Assembly (NCBI GenBank): GCA_023437305.1
Contig: JAEZGN010000004.1
Location: forward strand, 1 to 64,000
Reading direction: 5' to 3'
Source of the DNA: Bacteroidota bacterium
GTDB lineage: Bacteria; Bacteroidota; Bacteroidia; Bacteroidales; Dysgonomonadaceae
Length of the DNA: 64,000 bases
In this document: positions 25,004-33,826 of the stretch, piece by piece
Layout of the letters: every line of letters begins with the position of its first letter
Position numbering within the stretch: position 1 is the first letter of the stretch
Program-made: the position numbers and the translations under genes
Notes under the pieces: model-generated
Database searches by the model: none
Told to the model about the DNA's origin: nothing
The model's input: only the letters and a program-made list of their open reading frames with translations

Positions 25004-27271
25004 ATGAAAAGTAATACGTTTGACATAGAAATGATTCGTAAATTCTATGAATCTTACCCAAAAAAAGTTGATGAAGCAAAGAAGACTCTTAAGCGACCAT
25101 TAACCCTTAGCGAAAAAATCTTATATGCTCACCTATCAACGGATGAGCCTTTAAAAAACTATGTCCGTGCCACCGATTATGTAAACTTTTCACCCGATAG
25201 GGTTGCCATGCAGGATGCTACGGCTCAAATGGCCTTACTGCAACTGATGAACTCAGGGCGAACAAAAGTAGCTGTGCCTTCCACCGTACACTGCGACCAC
25301 CTGATACAAGCTCACAAATCGGCAAAAGAAGACCTGAACACGGCCGAAGTAACAAACAAAGAAGTGTATGACTTTCTGAGTGCCGTATCAAATAAATTCG
25401 GCATCGGCTTTTGGAAACCGGGAGCAGGGATCATACACCAAGTAGTACTCGAAAACTACGCCTTTCCGGGAGGAATGATGATAGGAACGGACTCTCATAC
25501 ACCTAATGCCGGAGGATTGGGTATGATAGCCATAGGCGTGGGTGGTGCCGATGCGGTAGACGTTATGGCGGGAATGCCTTGGGAACTAAAAATGCCTAAA
25601 CTGATTGGTGTAAAACTCACAGGAAAGCTATCCGGGTGGGCCTCGCCAAAAGATGTAATACTAAAATTAGCAGGAATACTTACCGTAAAAGGAGGCACGA
25701 ATGCTATTATCGAATATTTCGGAGACGGCACCAGTTCGCTATCTGCTACAGGTAAAGCAACGATATGTAATATGGGAGCAGAAGTAGGTGCAACCACATC
25801 CATCTTCCCTTACGACAAAAAATCATCTGATTACCTAAAAGCAACAGAACGCACCGATGTGTCTGAACTTGCAGATAAAGTAATCGAATACCTACAACCG
25901 GACGTAGAAACAGTAAACAATCCGAAAGAATATTTCGATCAGGTGATAGAGATAGATTTATCGTCACTCGAACCATATGTAAATGGCCCTTTCACTCCCG
26001 ATGCCGCTCACCCGATTTCGGAATTTGCGAAAGTAGTGAAAGAAAAAGGCTACCCTCAAAAAATGGAGGTGGGCTTGATAGGGTCGTGTACGAACTCATC
26101 GTATGAAGACTTATCACGAGCAGTATCGATCGTAAAAGATGCAAAGCAAAAGCATGTAGAAGTTAAAGCACAATTCATTATCAACCCCGGTTCGGAACAA
26201 GTACGTTATACAGCCGAAAGAGACGGCATACTTCCGGCCTTCGAAGAAGTGGGTGCTACCATAATGGCGAATGCCTGCGGCCCATGTATAGGACAATGGA
26301 AACGTGAAAGCAAAGACCCTGAGCGTGCCAACTCCATCGTCACCTCCTTTAACAGGAACTTTGCAAAAAGAAACGACGGAAACCCAAATACCCATGCATT
26401 TGTTACATCTCCCGAGATTGTGGCAGCATTGAGTATTGCCGGTGATCTTTGTTTCAACCCTATGACTGACACCTTAGTAAACAGTGAGGGAGAGAAAGTA
26501 AAACTGGAAGAACCAAAAGGATATGAATTACCTCCGTTAGGATACGATTTGAAAGAATCCGGATTTTTAGCACCCATAGCCGATGGATCGGGTATTGAAA
26601 TTAGTATAGCAAAAGATTCGCAACGACTTCAAGAATTAGCACCATTTGCGGCATGGGATGGTAAAGACATTATAGAACAACCTCTTCTGATCAAGGTAAA
26701 AGGAAAGTGTACAACGGATCATATTTCGATGGCGGGACCATGGCTTCGATTTAGAGGACATTTGGATAACATCTCCGACAATATGCTCATTGGGGCGGTA
26801 AACGCTTTCAACGACAAAACAAATGCAGTACTTGATCAGGAAACGAACGAATATATTCCTGTACCAAAATTGGCTCGTAAGTTTAAAGCCGAGGGGTTAG
26901 GGTCTGTTGTTGTTGCAGAAGAAAATTATGGAGAAGGATCTTCTCGTGAACATGCTGCGATGGAGCCTCGTTTCTTGAATGTAAAAGCTATACTTGTTAA
27001 GTCTTTCGCTCGTATACACGAAACAAATCTAAAAAAACAAGGGATGTTGGCACTTACCTTTGTGGATAAGAATGACTATGAAAAAATAAAGGAAGACGAC
27101 AAACTCAGCATAATCGGGCTTACCGAATTTAAACCCGGAAAGAACCTGACTGTTGAGCTTACACACAAGAATGGGACAAAAGAATCTTTTGAGGTTGCTC
27201 ATACATATAATGAGGTGCAGATAGCTTGGTTTAAAGCCGGTAGTGCTCTGAACTATATGAAACAAAAATAA
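25004..27271 (+). CDS. acn: Aconitate hydratase (mitochondrial-type)
   Basis: Converts citrate to isocitrate through cis-aconitate using a [4Fe-4S] cluster. The 755-residue form matches the mitochondrial ACO2-like class. Cluster cysteines are seen in GSCTNSSYED (about residue 362) and in NACGPCIGQWKR (about 424 and 427). Other landmarks are IGTDSHTPNAGGLG, the swivel domain with GEGSSREHAAMEPRFL, and KVKGKCTTDHISMAGPWLRFRGHL. It begins the oxidative TCA segment in the window. Citrate synthase lies 1.2 kb downstream and no isocitrate dehydrogenase gene is between them. Confidence 0.96.
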   Translation: MKSNTFDIEMIRKFYESYPKKVDEAKKTLKRPLTLSEKILYAHLSTDEPLKNYVRATDYVNFSPDRVAMQDATAQMALLQLMNSGRTKVAVPSTVHCDHLIQAHKSAKEDLNTAEVTNKEVYDFLSAVSNKFGIGFWKPGAGIIHQVVLENYAFPGGMMIGTDSHTPNAGGLGMIAIGVGGADAVDVMAGMPWELKMPKLIGVKLTGKLSGWASPKDVILKLAGILTVKGGTNAIIEYFGDGTSSLSATGKATICNMGAEVGATTSIFPYDKKSSDYLKATERTDVSELADKVIEYLQPDVETVNNPKEYFDQVIEIDLSSLEPYVNGPFTPDAAHPISEFAKVVKEKGYPQKMEVGLIGSCTNSSYEDLSRAVSIVKDAKQKHVEVKAQFIINPGSEQVRYTAERDGILPAFEEVGATIMANACGPCIGQWKRESKDPERANSIVTSFNRNFAKRNDGNPNTHAFVTSPEIVAALSIAGDLCFNPMTDTLVNSEGEKVKLEEPKGYELPPLGYDLKESGFLAPIADGSGIEISIAKDSQRLQELAPFAAWDGKDIIEQPLLIKVKGKCTTDHISMAGPWLRFRGHLDNISDNMLIGAVNAFNDKTNAVLDQETNEYIPVPKLARKFKAEGLGSVVVAEENYGEGSSREHAAMEPRFLNVKAILVKSFARIHETNLKKQGMLALTFVDKNDYEKIKEDDKLSIIGLTEFKPGKNLTVELTHKNGTKESFEVAHTYNEVQIAWFKAGSALNYMKQK

Positions 27272-27305
27272 TTCTTATTTATCTCATTATAAAGTTACAC
27301 CTATA

Positions 27306-27369
27306 GTAAAAGGTGACATTACGAAAACATCATTAACCTGTTACTTTTGTCACCTTTGTCACCTTTTAC
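27306..27369. repeat. Intergenic repeat, copy A (9-base units plus inverted arm)
   Basis: Three tandem 9-base units (GTTACTTTT, GTCACCTTT, GTCACCTTT at 27340-27366) lie opposite an inverted copy. GTAAAAGGTGACA (27306-27318) is the perfect complement of TGTCACCTTTTAC (27357-27369). Related elements occur at 39208-39259 and 54136-54192. The copy fills the acn to DJ-1 gap. Confidence 0.65.
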
Positions 27370-27388
27370 ATAGAAACACAATGTAGCA

Positions 27389-27973
27389 ATGATTATAAAC
27401 GTTGTACTATTTCACAATTTTGAAACCCTTGACGTATTTGGCCCTGTAGAAGTTTTTGGCAAATCAGACGGATGGGAAATCAAATATTATTCTCTGGATG
27501 GCGGTTTGATTTCGAATCAAGACAATATACACATCGCGACAGAAAAACTTGATCTGTTCGCCTCCGATCAGGTATTGTTTCTTCCCGGGGGAATGGGCGC
27601 AAGAGATGAAATAAACAACTCAGGCTTTATTGACACAATTAAATATCTAGCGACTAAAAGCCTATTTGTTATCACCGTCTGCACAGGAAGTGCTTTACTA
27701 GCAAAGACCGGTCTATTGGACGGAAGAAAAGCAACATCCAACAAAAGGTCTTTCGATTGGGTAAAGCAAAGCTCCGACGAAGTGATTTGGAAAAAACAGG
27801 CCAGATGGGTGGTAGATGGCAAATACTATACATCTTCCGGCGTTAGCGCAGGAATAGATATGGCTTTAGGCTTTATCGCAGACATAGAGGGGGTGGAAAA
27901 AGCAAGAGAAATAGCAAAAAGAATAGAATACAACTGGCAGGAAGATAAAACCGTTGATAACTTCACAGAGTAA
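27389..27973 (+). CDS. DJ-1/PfpI family protein
   Basis: 194 residues with the DJ-1 fold: NVVLFHNFETLDVFGPVEVFGK at the start (acidic Glu in the pocket), LFLPGGMGARDEI, and the nucleophile in FVITVCTGSALLAKTGLLDGRKATSNK. This type resembles isonitrile-hydratase-like and transcription-cofactor-like DJ-1 proteins more than the protease I type seen at 17340. No AraC domain is attached. It forms a pair with a GNAT gene 9 bases downstream. Substrate unknown. Confidence 0.85.
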   Translation: MIINVVLFHNFETLDVFGPVEVFGKSDGWEIKYYSLDGGLISNQDNIHIATEKLDLFASDQVLFLPGGMGARDEINNSGFIDTIKYLATKSLFVITVCTGSALLAKTGLLDGRKATSNKRSFDWVKQSSDEVIWKKQARWVVDGKYYTSSGVSAGIDMALGFIADIEGVEKAREIAKRIEYNWQEDKTVDNFTE

Positions 27974-27982
27974 GGATCAAAT

Positions 27983-28420
27983 ATGATAACAATAAAACAT
28001 ATTGAAGAGAATGATTTTGAACAATTAGCTGCGCTTTTTCTCGAATTTGCCACATTTCAGAAACAACCGAAAAAAATGAAAAATTCAGCAGCAAAAATGA
28101 GGTCGGAAAAAGATTTTATTCATGGTTTTATTGCCAGAGATGAAAACGATAGAATAATCGGATACACTACTTTTTTCTTTGCATATTATACATGGATCGG
28201 GAAATCCTTATATATGGATGACCTTTACATAAAAGAAAAATATAGAGGAAAAGGAATCGGCACACTACTGATCAAAGAGGTAATCAAATATGCCGAGAAA
28301 GAGAAGTGCGACAGGTTAAGATGGCAAGTTTCTCAATGGAACGAGCACGCGATCTCCTTTTATAAAAGCTTAGGAGCAGAAATAGACGAAACGGAAAGGA
28401 ATTGCGACATAACATTCTAA
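27983..28420 (+). CDS. GNAT family N-acetyltransferase
   Basis: 145 residues with the GNAT core: IIGYTTFFFAYYTWIGKSLYMDDLYIKEKYRGKGIGTLLIKEVIKYAEKE. The acetyl-CoA loop is RGKGIG near residue 92. The C-terminal block reads RLRWQVSQWNEHAISFYKSLGAEID. The LYMDDLYIKEKYRGKGIG and LRWQVSQWN patches are typical of spermidine/diamine acetyltransferase-like members. The acceptor remains a guess. Its ATG is 9 bases after the DJ-1 stop. Confidence 0.88.
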   Translation: MITIKHIEENDFEQLAALFLEFATFQKQPKKMKNSAAKMRSEKDFIHGFIARDENDRIIGYTTFFFAYYTWIGKSLYMDDLYIKEKYRGKGIGTLLIKEVIKYAEKEKCDRLRWQVSQWNEHAISFYKSLGAEIDETERNCDITF

Positions 28421-28504
28421 ATATATTTATATTATTCAAGAACCTATTTAAATAATTTTTTGTTCCTAATAAGTACCATTGACAAACAATTAAAACCAGA
28501 TATT

Positions 28505-29863
28505 ATGGACAGATTAAAAGATAATGAAACGATAAAAAAAATATCAAAAACGGTAGAGACAACATGCAACATTGACAATGAGCTTTTCAAAACTTTCAAT
28601 GTAAAACGTGGACTTAGAAACGAAGACCATACAGGGGTTGTTGTTGGTCTGACAAAAGTGGGTGACGTTGTCGGGTACGAACGTGATGCTGAGGGAAAAC
28701 TAACACCAATACCGGGGAGACTAATATACAGGGGTATTAGCCTTGAGGATATAGTAAAAGGTGCACAGAAAGAAGACCGACTAGGATTTGAAGAAGTTGT
28801 CTATCTTATCCTATCGGGTAATCTGCCAACAAAAGATGAGCTAAAAGAGTTCTCGGGTGTAATAAGCAGAACCATGGATCTGAATCCTAAGATTGTGATG
28901 CATATATTAGACTTGGTAGGAAAAGATATTATGAACTACTTGTCAAGATGTGTACTTGAACTATATACATTCGACGAAAATCCGGATGATACGACTCCAG
29001 AAAATCTAATCAAGCAATCTGTCAATCTAATCGCAACATTCCCCACCATAGTAGCCTATGCACATAATGCCATACGGCATGGACAAGGAAAGTCGCTACA
29101 CATAAGACACCCTCAACCGGACGTTTCTCTTGCCGAGAACTTCCTTTACATGATGAAGGGACGCCACTACACTCCACTGGATGTAAAAATATTAGACCTT
29201 GCCATGATGGTGCATGCCGACCACGGTGGGGGGAATAACTCTACATTTACAGTGCGCGTGACAAGTTCTACAGGAACCGATACATATTCTACTATTGCCG
29301 CAGGTATAGGCTCACTCAAAGGCCCTCTTCATGGTGGAGCAAACCTGAAGGTTATAGACATGATACAAACTATCAAGAGTGAGGTTAAAGACTGGACCAG
29401 CGTTGAAGAAATAGACAATTATCTTTGTAAGATATTGAACAAAGAAGCTTATGACCGCACCGGACTTATTTACGGTATCGGGCACGCTATATATACCATA
29501 TCAGACCCTCGAACTGTTCTCCTGAAAGAAATGGCACGAGATCTGGCAATCGAGAAAGGACGCGAAGCTGAATATAATTTCTACACCTTATTAGAAGAGC
29601 GGGCAATCTTCAACTTCATGGAAATCAAAGGTAAGAATGTAAACAAACAGGTATGTGCCAATGTGGACTTTTACTCCGGATTTGTATATGATATGATTGG
29701 TCTTCCGCAAGAAATTTATACTCCTTTGTTTGCTATGGCTCGTATTGTAGGATGGACAGCACATCGCATCGAAGAACTAAACTTTAAGCAAAAGCGAATT
29801 ATCCGCCCTGCATACAAAAATGCGGCTGATGTCCGCGAATACACCCCTATAGATCAAAGATAA
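28505..29863 (+). CDS. gltA: Citrate synthase
   Basis: Condenses acetyl-CoA and oxaloacetate to citrate. The 452 residues show the catalytic triad: His in KGPLHGGANLKVI (about 275), His in GIGHAIYTISDPR (about 325) and Asp in NVDFYSGFVYDMIG (about 386). An upstream in-frame ATG (28460) would add 15 residues with no family support. The ATG at 28505 gives the usual MDRLKDNE-type start. The DUF423 gene overlaps the stop codon by one base. Only acn and gltA of the citrate-to-2-oxoglutarate route are found here. Confidence 0.96.
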   Translation: MDRLKDNETIKKISKTVETTCNIDNELFKTFNVKRGLRNEDHTGVVVGLTKVGDVVGYERDAEGKLTPIPGRLIYRGISLEDIVKGAQKEDRLGFEEVVYLILSGNLPTKDELKEFSGVISRTMDLNPKIVMHILDLVGKDIMNYLSRCVLELYTFDENPDDTTPENLIKQSVNLIATFPTIVAYAHNAIRHGQGKSLHIRHPQPDVSLAENFLYMMKGRHYTPLDVKILDLAMMVHADHGGGNNSTFTVRVTSSTGTDTYSTIAAGIGSLKGPLHGGANLKVIDMIQTIKSEVKDWTSVEEIDNYLCKILNKEAYDRTGLIYGIGHAIYTISDPRTVLLKEMARDLAIEKGREAEYNFYTLLEERAIFNFMEIKGKNVNKQVCANVDFYSGFVYDMIGLPQEIYTPLFAMARIVGWTAHRIEELNFKQKRIIRPAYKNAADVREYTPIDQR

Positions 29864-30252
29864 TGAAGCAACTCGTATTAATTACAGCAAGTGTGTACGG
29901 AACCATATCGGTAATACTTGGGGCATTTGGAGCTCATGCATTCAAGGCGATGCTAACTCCCGATAAGTTAGCAAGCTTCGACACAGGGGTGCGTTATCAG
30001 ATGTATCATGCGATTGTATTGCTGGTAATAGGCCTAACTATGTCATTCACATCCTCTCTCGAGAAATGGGCCGCTATCTCCATAATTGTGGGTGTATTCT
30101 TATTCTCGTTTAGTATTTATTTTCTAGCCTTCTCCGAATATTGGAATGTGAACTTAAAATTTTTAGGTCCCATTACCCCTATTGGAGGTATGTTTATGAT
30201 TGCAGGATGGGTGCTGCTGGTTGTGTTTTTCATTAAAAATAAAATTATTTAA
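29863..30252 (+). CDS. DUF423 family small membrane protein
   Basis: 129 residues with four predicted membrane helices (about 8-24, 45-62, 68-88, 97-120). The DUF423/YgdD signatures are LGAFGAHAFK, RYQMYHAIVLLVIGL and GPITPIGGMFMIAGW. The function of the family is unknown. The ATG shares one base with the gltA stop (TAATG), so expression is probably coupled to citrate synthase. Confidence 0.9.
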   Translation: MKQLVLITASVYGTISVILGAFGAHAFKAMLTPDKLASFDTGVRYQMYHAIVLLVIGLTMSFTSSLEKWAAISIIVGVFLFSFSIYFLAFSEYWNVNLKFLGPITPIGGMFMIAGWVLLVVFFIKNKII

Positions 30253-30331
30253 TTTTTTTGATTTTTCCTGTAACCAAAAACATAGTTATGCCGTCATATC
30301 TATAAGTTAACAATTTTAAATTATTATAGAA

Positions 30332-31048
30332 ATGAAATCTATTTTATACACAATCAGCATTAGTTTATTAATATTTGTTGCCCAGTCTTGTAATTTCAAT
30401 TCGGTAAGAGGTAACGGAACAATAGTAGAAAATGAAGTTAGTATATCTGACTATAAAGTTATTGAGTTTGGTGGAGGCGGCGAACTGATTTATGAACAAA
30501 AGCCGGACGCAGCACCATATATACGAGTAGAGACAGATGAAAATATTTATCCATTACTGATAATAAAAACAGATGACGATGTATTATCTTTCAAAAGCAA
30601 AGAAAATATAAGCCCTACAACGTACAAAATATATACCAACTCGAAAGACCTGACAAGCCTGAGCATCAGCGGTTCTATGAAAGCTCACATAAAAGGTAAA
30701 TTAGAGACTTCAAAATTAGATATATCTGTATCAGGCAGTGGCAACATCATTATAGATAGCCTTATATGTCAGTCTTTGTCAACAAGAGTATCCGGTTCGG
30801 GCGATGTAGATGCTAAAGGAAAAGTAACAAGCATAGACTCCAGAATATCAGGAAGCGGTAAAGTAATAGCTACAGATTTAGTTGCAGACTCTGTTAAATG
30901 TTCGGTATCAGGTAGCGGAGACTTTTTTGTATATGCCAACAAATATCTGGACGTAAGCATCTCAGGAAGTGGTAGTGTTAAATACAAAGGCAGCCCACAA
31001 ATAGATCAGTCAATATCCGGAAGCGGTAAAATTTCGAGACAAGAATAG
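30332..31048 (+). CDS. DUF2807 (GIN-domain) lipoprotein
   Basis: 238 residues with a lipoprotein signal (MKSILYTISISLLIFVAQSCNF, lipobox AQSC). The single putative auto-transporter adhesin head (GIN) domain is recognised by repeated SGSG turns (VSGSGNIII, VSGSGDVDAK, RISGSGKVIA, VSGSGDFFV, ISGSGSVKYKG, ISGSGKIS) spaced 17-25 residues. These would stack as a right-handed beta-helix. Cell-surface or periplasmic. The biological role of DUF2807 proteins is unknown. It is monocistronic, followed by the large palindrome at 31059-31112. Confidence 0.88.
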   Translation: MKSILYTISISLLIFVAQSCNFNSVRGNGTIVENEVSISDYKVIEFGGGGELIYEQKPDAAPYIRVETDENIYPLLIIKTDDDVLSFKSKENISPTTYKIYTNSKDLTSLSISGSMKAHIKGKLETSKLDISVSGSGNIIIDSLICQSLSTRVSGSGDVDAKGKVTSIDSRISGSGKVIATDLVADSVKCSVSGSGDFFVYANKYLDVSISGSGSVKYKGSPQIDQSISGSGKISRQE

Positions 31049-31058
31049 TATATCAAAA

Positions 31059-31112
31059 TATTAAAACATAAAAAGATTATCCCGATCGGGATAATCTTTT
31101 TATGTTTTAATA
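31059..31112. terminator. Perfect 54-base palindrome, bidirectional terminator
   Basis: The sequence is its own reverse complement over 54 bases, centred between 31085 and 31086 (core AAAAAGATTATCCCGATCGG). It lies between convergent genes (stops at 31048 and 31143). A and T runs flank the GC core, so it reads as an intrinsic terminator from either side. Confidence 0.85.
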
Positions 31113-31142
31113 CAATAGTAACGGTATAAAATGAAACAATTA

Positions 31143-31406
31143 CTATAATCCTATTTGAGTTTTTATAAAATTATTCGCCTCATCTTCACTTTGAAAATAT
31201 ATAAGTCCTTTAAACTCAAATGGGAAGTTATCGAAAGGCAAAGAAAATCGTTTCTTTTCACACGTTACGGAAAAGTCCTCATAATTAGTCGTCGTAAAAT
31301 TCACAACTTCGTCAGGAGAGTCGATCTTAAATACCTTGATAGACAACTTTCTGGGGTCAACTCTATATAATATATCCCCTACCTTCAAAACATCTCTAAG
31401 TCTCAT
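31143..31406 (-). CDS. Small hypothetical protein
   Basis: 87 residues, no signal peptide or membrane helix, no domain I recognise. The sequence is mostly beta-type with alternating charged residues (MRLRDVLKVGDILYRVDPRKLSIKV... QSEDEANNFIKTQIGL). It has a normal ATG, a convergent terminator after it and codon usage like its neighbours. I believe it is a real gene. It is flanked upstream by a 343-base gap. Confidence 0.6.
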   Translation of the reverse strand: MRLRDVLKVGDILYRVDPRKLSIKVFKIDSPDEVVNFTTTNYEDFSVTCEKKRFSLPFDNFPFEFKGLIYFQSEDEANNFIKTQIGL

Positions 31407-31749
31407 AGCAATATTATTTTAAAAAGATGGAACAATAGGTTATCATATAACAACCTCCTATAACATATTGTTCGCAAAACTATCTATTTGAGATAATAGG
31501 GATACAAGTATAGATAAGATACAATCAATATTAATAACACAACAATTAATGCTAAATATGGATATATTATCACCTAGCACAACTACAAGAAGTACAATAT
31601 GCATACAAACAGTAACATATTTCCACAAATGCACAGTTTTTGGATTTCTGTGCATAATACATGTTTTTTTATAATTTTAATTTCGTTGTCTTATATTTTA
31701 ATAGTACCTTTGGGGCGAACTAAATAATAACTTTTTATTCAAATATAAC
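31407..31749. other. Intergenic region upstream of mce
   Basis: 343 bases, very AT-rich. The only structure I recognise is the promoter of the methylmalonyl-CoA epimerase gene near the right end. A short minus-strand open frame at 31458-31655 has no coding character and I left it out. Confidence 0.6.
31705..31712 (+). promoter_or_regulatory. Promoter -7 element of mce
   Basis: TACCTTTG matches TAnnTTTG exactly. A TTTC (31681-31684) lies 20 bases upstream in the -33 position. The ATG of mce is 37 bases downstream. Confidence 0.65.
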
Positions 31750-32163
31750 ATGGATATTTCGCACATTGAACATCTAGGTATTGCTGTGAAAAGCATTGAA
31801 GAGCAACTCCCTTACTATGAAGGAGTTCTAGGCTTAAAATGCTATAGCATAGAGGTTGTTGAAGATCAAAAAGTAAAGACTGCTTTCTTCAAAGTAGGTC
31901 AAACAAAAATTGAACTGCTTGAGCCAACAAGTCCAGACAGCACAATTGCCAAATTTATTGAGAAAAAAGGAGAAGGAATTCACCACATTGCATGGTGTGT
32001 TCAAGACGGCGTAGCAAACGCTTTAGCTGAAGTAGAAGCTAAAGGAGTTCAACTAATAGACAAAGCCCCTCGCCGTGGTGCTGAAGGACTTGATATCGCA
32101 TTCCTTCACCCCAAATCAACAGGAAGCGTTCTTACAGAACTTTGTGAGACTCCAAAAAAATAA
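31750..32163 (+). CDS. mce: Methylmalonyl-CoA epimerase
   Basis: Interconverts (R)- and (S)-methylmalonyl-CoA in the succinate to propionate route. The 137-residue protein has the vicinal-oxygen-chelate fold: metal ligands His in SHIEHLGIAV, His in GEGIHHIAWCV and Glu near SVLTELCE, plus YYEGVLGLKC. It is followed by a hairpin at 32172-32210 and then by the carboxyltransferase gene. This supports a role in propionate formation. Confidence 0.95.
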   Translation: MDISHIEHLGIAVKSIEEQLPYYEGVLGLKCYSIEVVEDQKVKTAFFKVGQTKIELLEPTSPDSTIAKFIEKKGEGIHHIAWCVQDGVANALAEVEAKGVQLIDKAPRRGAEGLDIAFLHPKSTGSVLTELCETPKK

Positions 32164-32171
32164 ATAAGAAG

Positions 32172-32214
32172 ATGACTTTACTCATTAAACCAACAATGAA
32201 GTAAAGTCATTTTT
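32172..32214 (+). terminator. Hairpin terminator between mce and the carboxyltransferase gene
   Basis: ATGACTTTACT pairs with AGTAAAGTCAT (11 bp) around a 17-base loop, followed by TTTT. It begins 9 bases after the mce stop, so transcription into the next gene may be partial. Confidence 0.65.
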
Positions 32215-32255
32215 GCATTATCCTATAATTTAATTAGAATCTAAAATATTAAAAC

Positions 32256-33806
32256 ATGGGCCAACTTGAAAAAGTAAAAGAGCTGATAGAGCTCCGCGCA
32301 AAGGCACGCCTCGGTGGAGGAGAAAAGAGAATAGAAGCTCAACATGCAAAAGGCAAGTATACTGCACGCGAACGCTTAGCTATCTTATTGGATGAAGGTA
32401 GTTTCGAAGAATTTGACATGTTCGTTGAACACCGCAGTACAAACTTCGGAATGGACAAACAAAAATTTCTTGGAGACGGAGTTGTTACAGGCTGTGGTAC
32501 GATCGAAGGTCGTCTTGTTTATGTCTTCGCTCAAGACTTTACTGTTATAGGAGGATCACTTTCCGAAACTATGGCATTAAAGATCTGTAAAGTAATGGAT
32601 ATGGCAATGAAAGTAGGTGCTCCGGTAATCGGCATCAACGACTCGGGTGGTGCACGTATACAAGAAGGTGTTAACGCTCTTGCAGGCTATTCAGAAATTT
32701 TCCAACGCAATATCTTAGCTTCGGGTGTAATACCTCAAATATCAGGAATCTTCGGTCCATGTGCCGGTGGAGCTGTATATTCACCAGCTTTGACAGACTT
32801 TGTCTTGATGACAGAAGGTACATCTTATATGTTCCTTACAGGACCTAAAGTTGTAAAAACTGTAACCGGAGAAGATGTAACACAAGAAGAACTTGGTGGA
32901 GCAAGTGTACATACTACTAAATCGGGTGTTGCTCATTTCTCGGTAGCAAACGAAGATGACGGATTGTCTTTGATCCGCCACTTATATAGCTTCCTTCCTC
33001 AAAACAACATGGAAGAAGCTCCTCGCAAAGAATGTACAGACCCAATTGCCAGAATGGAGGATTTACTAAATGAAATCATCCCTGACAATCCGAATAAACC
33101 ATACGATATGTTTGAAGTAATCGGTGCGGTTGTCGACAATGGCGAATTCCTTGAAGTACATGGAAACTATGCTAAGAATATAATAATTGGTTTTGCCCGC
33201 ATGAATGGTCAATCTGTTGGCATCGTGGCTAACCAACCTAAATACCTTGCCGGAGTACTAGACATCAACGCTTCACGCAAAGCAGCTCGTTTTGTACGCT
33301 TCTGCGATGCTTTCAACATCCCGTTGGTGACACTGGTAGACGTACCGGGATTCCTTCCTGGAACAGGCCAAGAATACGGCGGTGTTATTACTCATGGTGC
33401 AAAACTTCTTTATGCATACGGAGAAGCTACAGTGCCTAAAGTAACAGTTACTCTACGTAAATCTTACGGAGGTTCACACATCGTTATGAGCTGTAAACAA
33501 CTTCGTGGCGACATCAACTATGCATGGCCTACTGCCGAAATCGCAGTTATGGGTGCTGATGGAGCAGCAGAAGTACTTTACGCAAAAGAAATCAAAGAAT
33601 CTGAGAATCCGGCTGAAGCACTTGCTGCAAAGAAAGCAGAATACAACAAATTATTCTGTAATCCTTTCAACGCTGCACGCTATGGATATATCGATGACGT
33701 AATAGAACCGAGAAACACTCGTTTCCGCGTTATCCGTGCTTTGGAACAACTGAGAACTAAAAAGCAAGTTAATCCTTCTAAGAAGCATGACAACCTGCCT
33801 CTATAA
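32256..33806 (+). CDS. mmdA: Methylmalonyl-CoA decarboxylase / propionyl-CoA carboxylase carboxyltransferase subunit
   Basis: Transfers a carboxyl group between methylmalonyl-CoA/propionyl-CoA and biotin. The 516 residues are the biotin-dependent carboxyltransferase beta-type domain, with YTARERLAILLDEGSFEEF, FAQDFTVIGGSLSE, GINDSGGARIQEG, GPCAGGAVYSPALTDFV, VTLVDVPGFLPGTGQEYGG and RKSYGGSHIVM. The next genes are a 58-residue small subunit and a biotin carrier. No biotin carboxylase and no membrane beta subunit is adjacent, so decarboxylase versus transcarboxylase use cannot be settled here. Confidence 0.92.
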   Translation: MGQLEKVKELIELRAKARLGGGEKRIEAQHAKGKYTARERLAILLDEGSFEEFDMFVEHRSTNFGMDKQKFLGDGVVTGCGTIEGRLVYVFAQDFTVIGGSLSETMALKICKVMDMAMKVGAPVIGINDSGGARIQEGVNALAGYSEIFQRNILASGVIPQISGIFGPCAGGAVYSPALTDFVLMTEGTSYMFLTGPKVVKTVTGEDVTQEELGGASVHTTKSGVAHFSVANEDDGLSLIRHLYSFLPQNNMEEAPRKECTDPIARMEDLLNEIIPDNPNKPYDMFEVIGAVVDNGEFLEVHGNYAKNIIIGFARMNGQSVGIVANQPKYLAGVLDINASRKAARFVRFCDAFNIPLVTLVDVPGFLPGTGQEYGGVITHGAKLLYAYGEATVPKVTVTLRKSYGGSHIVMSCKQLRGDINYAWPTAEIAVMGADGAAEVLYAKEIKESENPAEALAAKKAEYNKLFCNPFNAARYGYIDDVIEPRNTRFRVIRALEQLRTKKQVNPSKKHDNLPL

Positions 33807-33826
33807 TCTCTAAACGAATTAGTATT

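Noticed and set aside
31458..31655. 65-codon minus-strand frame in the gap before mce
   Set aside because: AT-rich random-looking sequence, no initiation context, no family resemblance.
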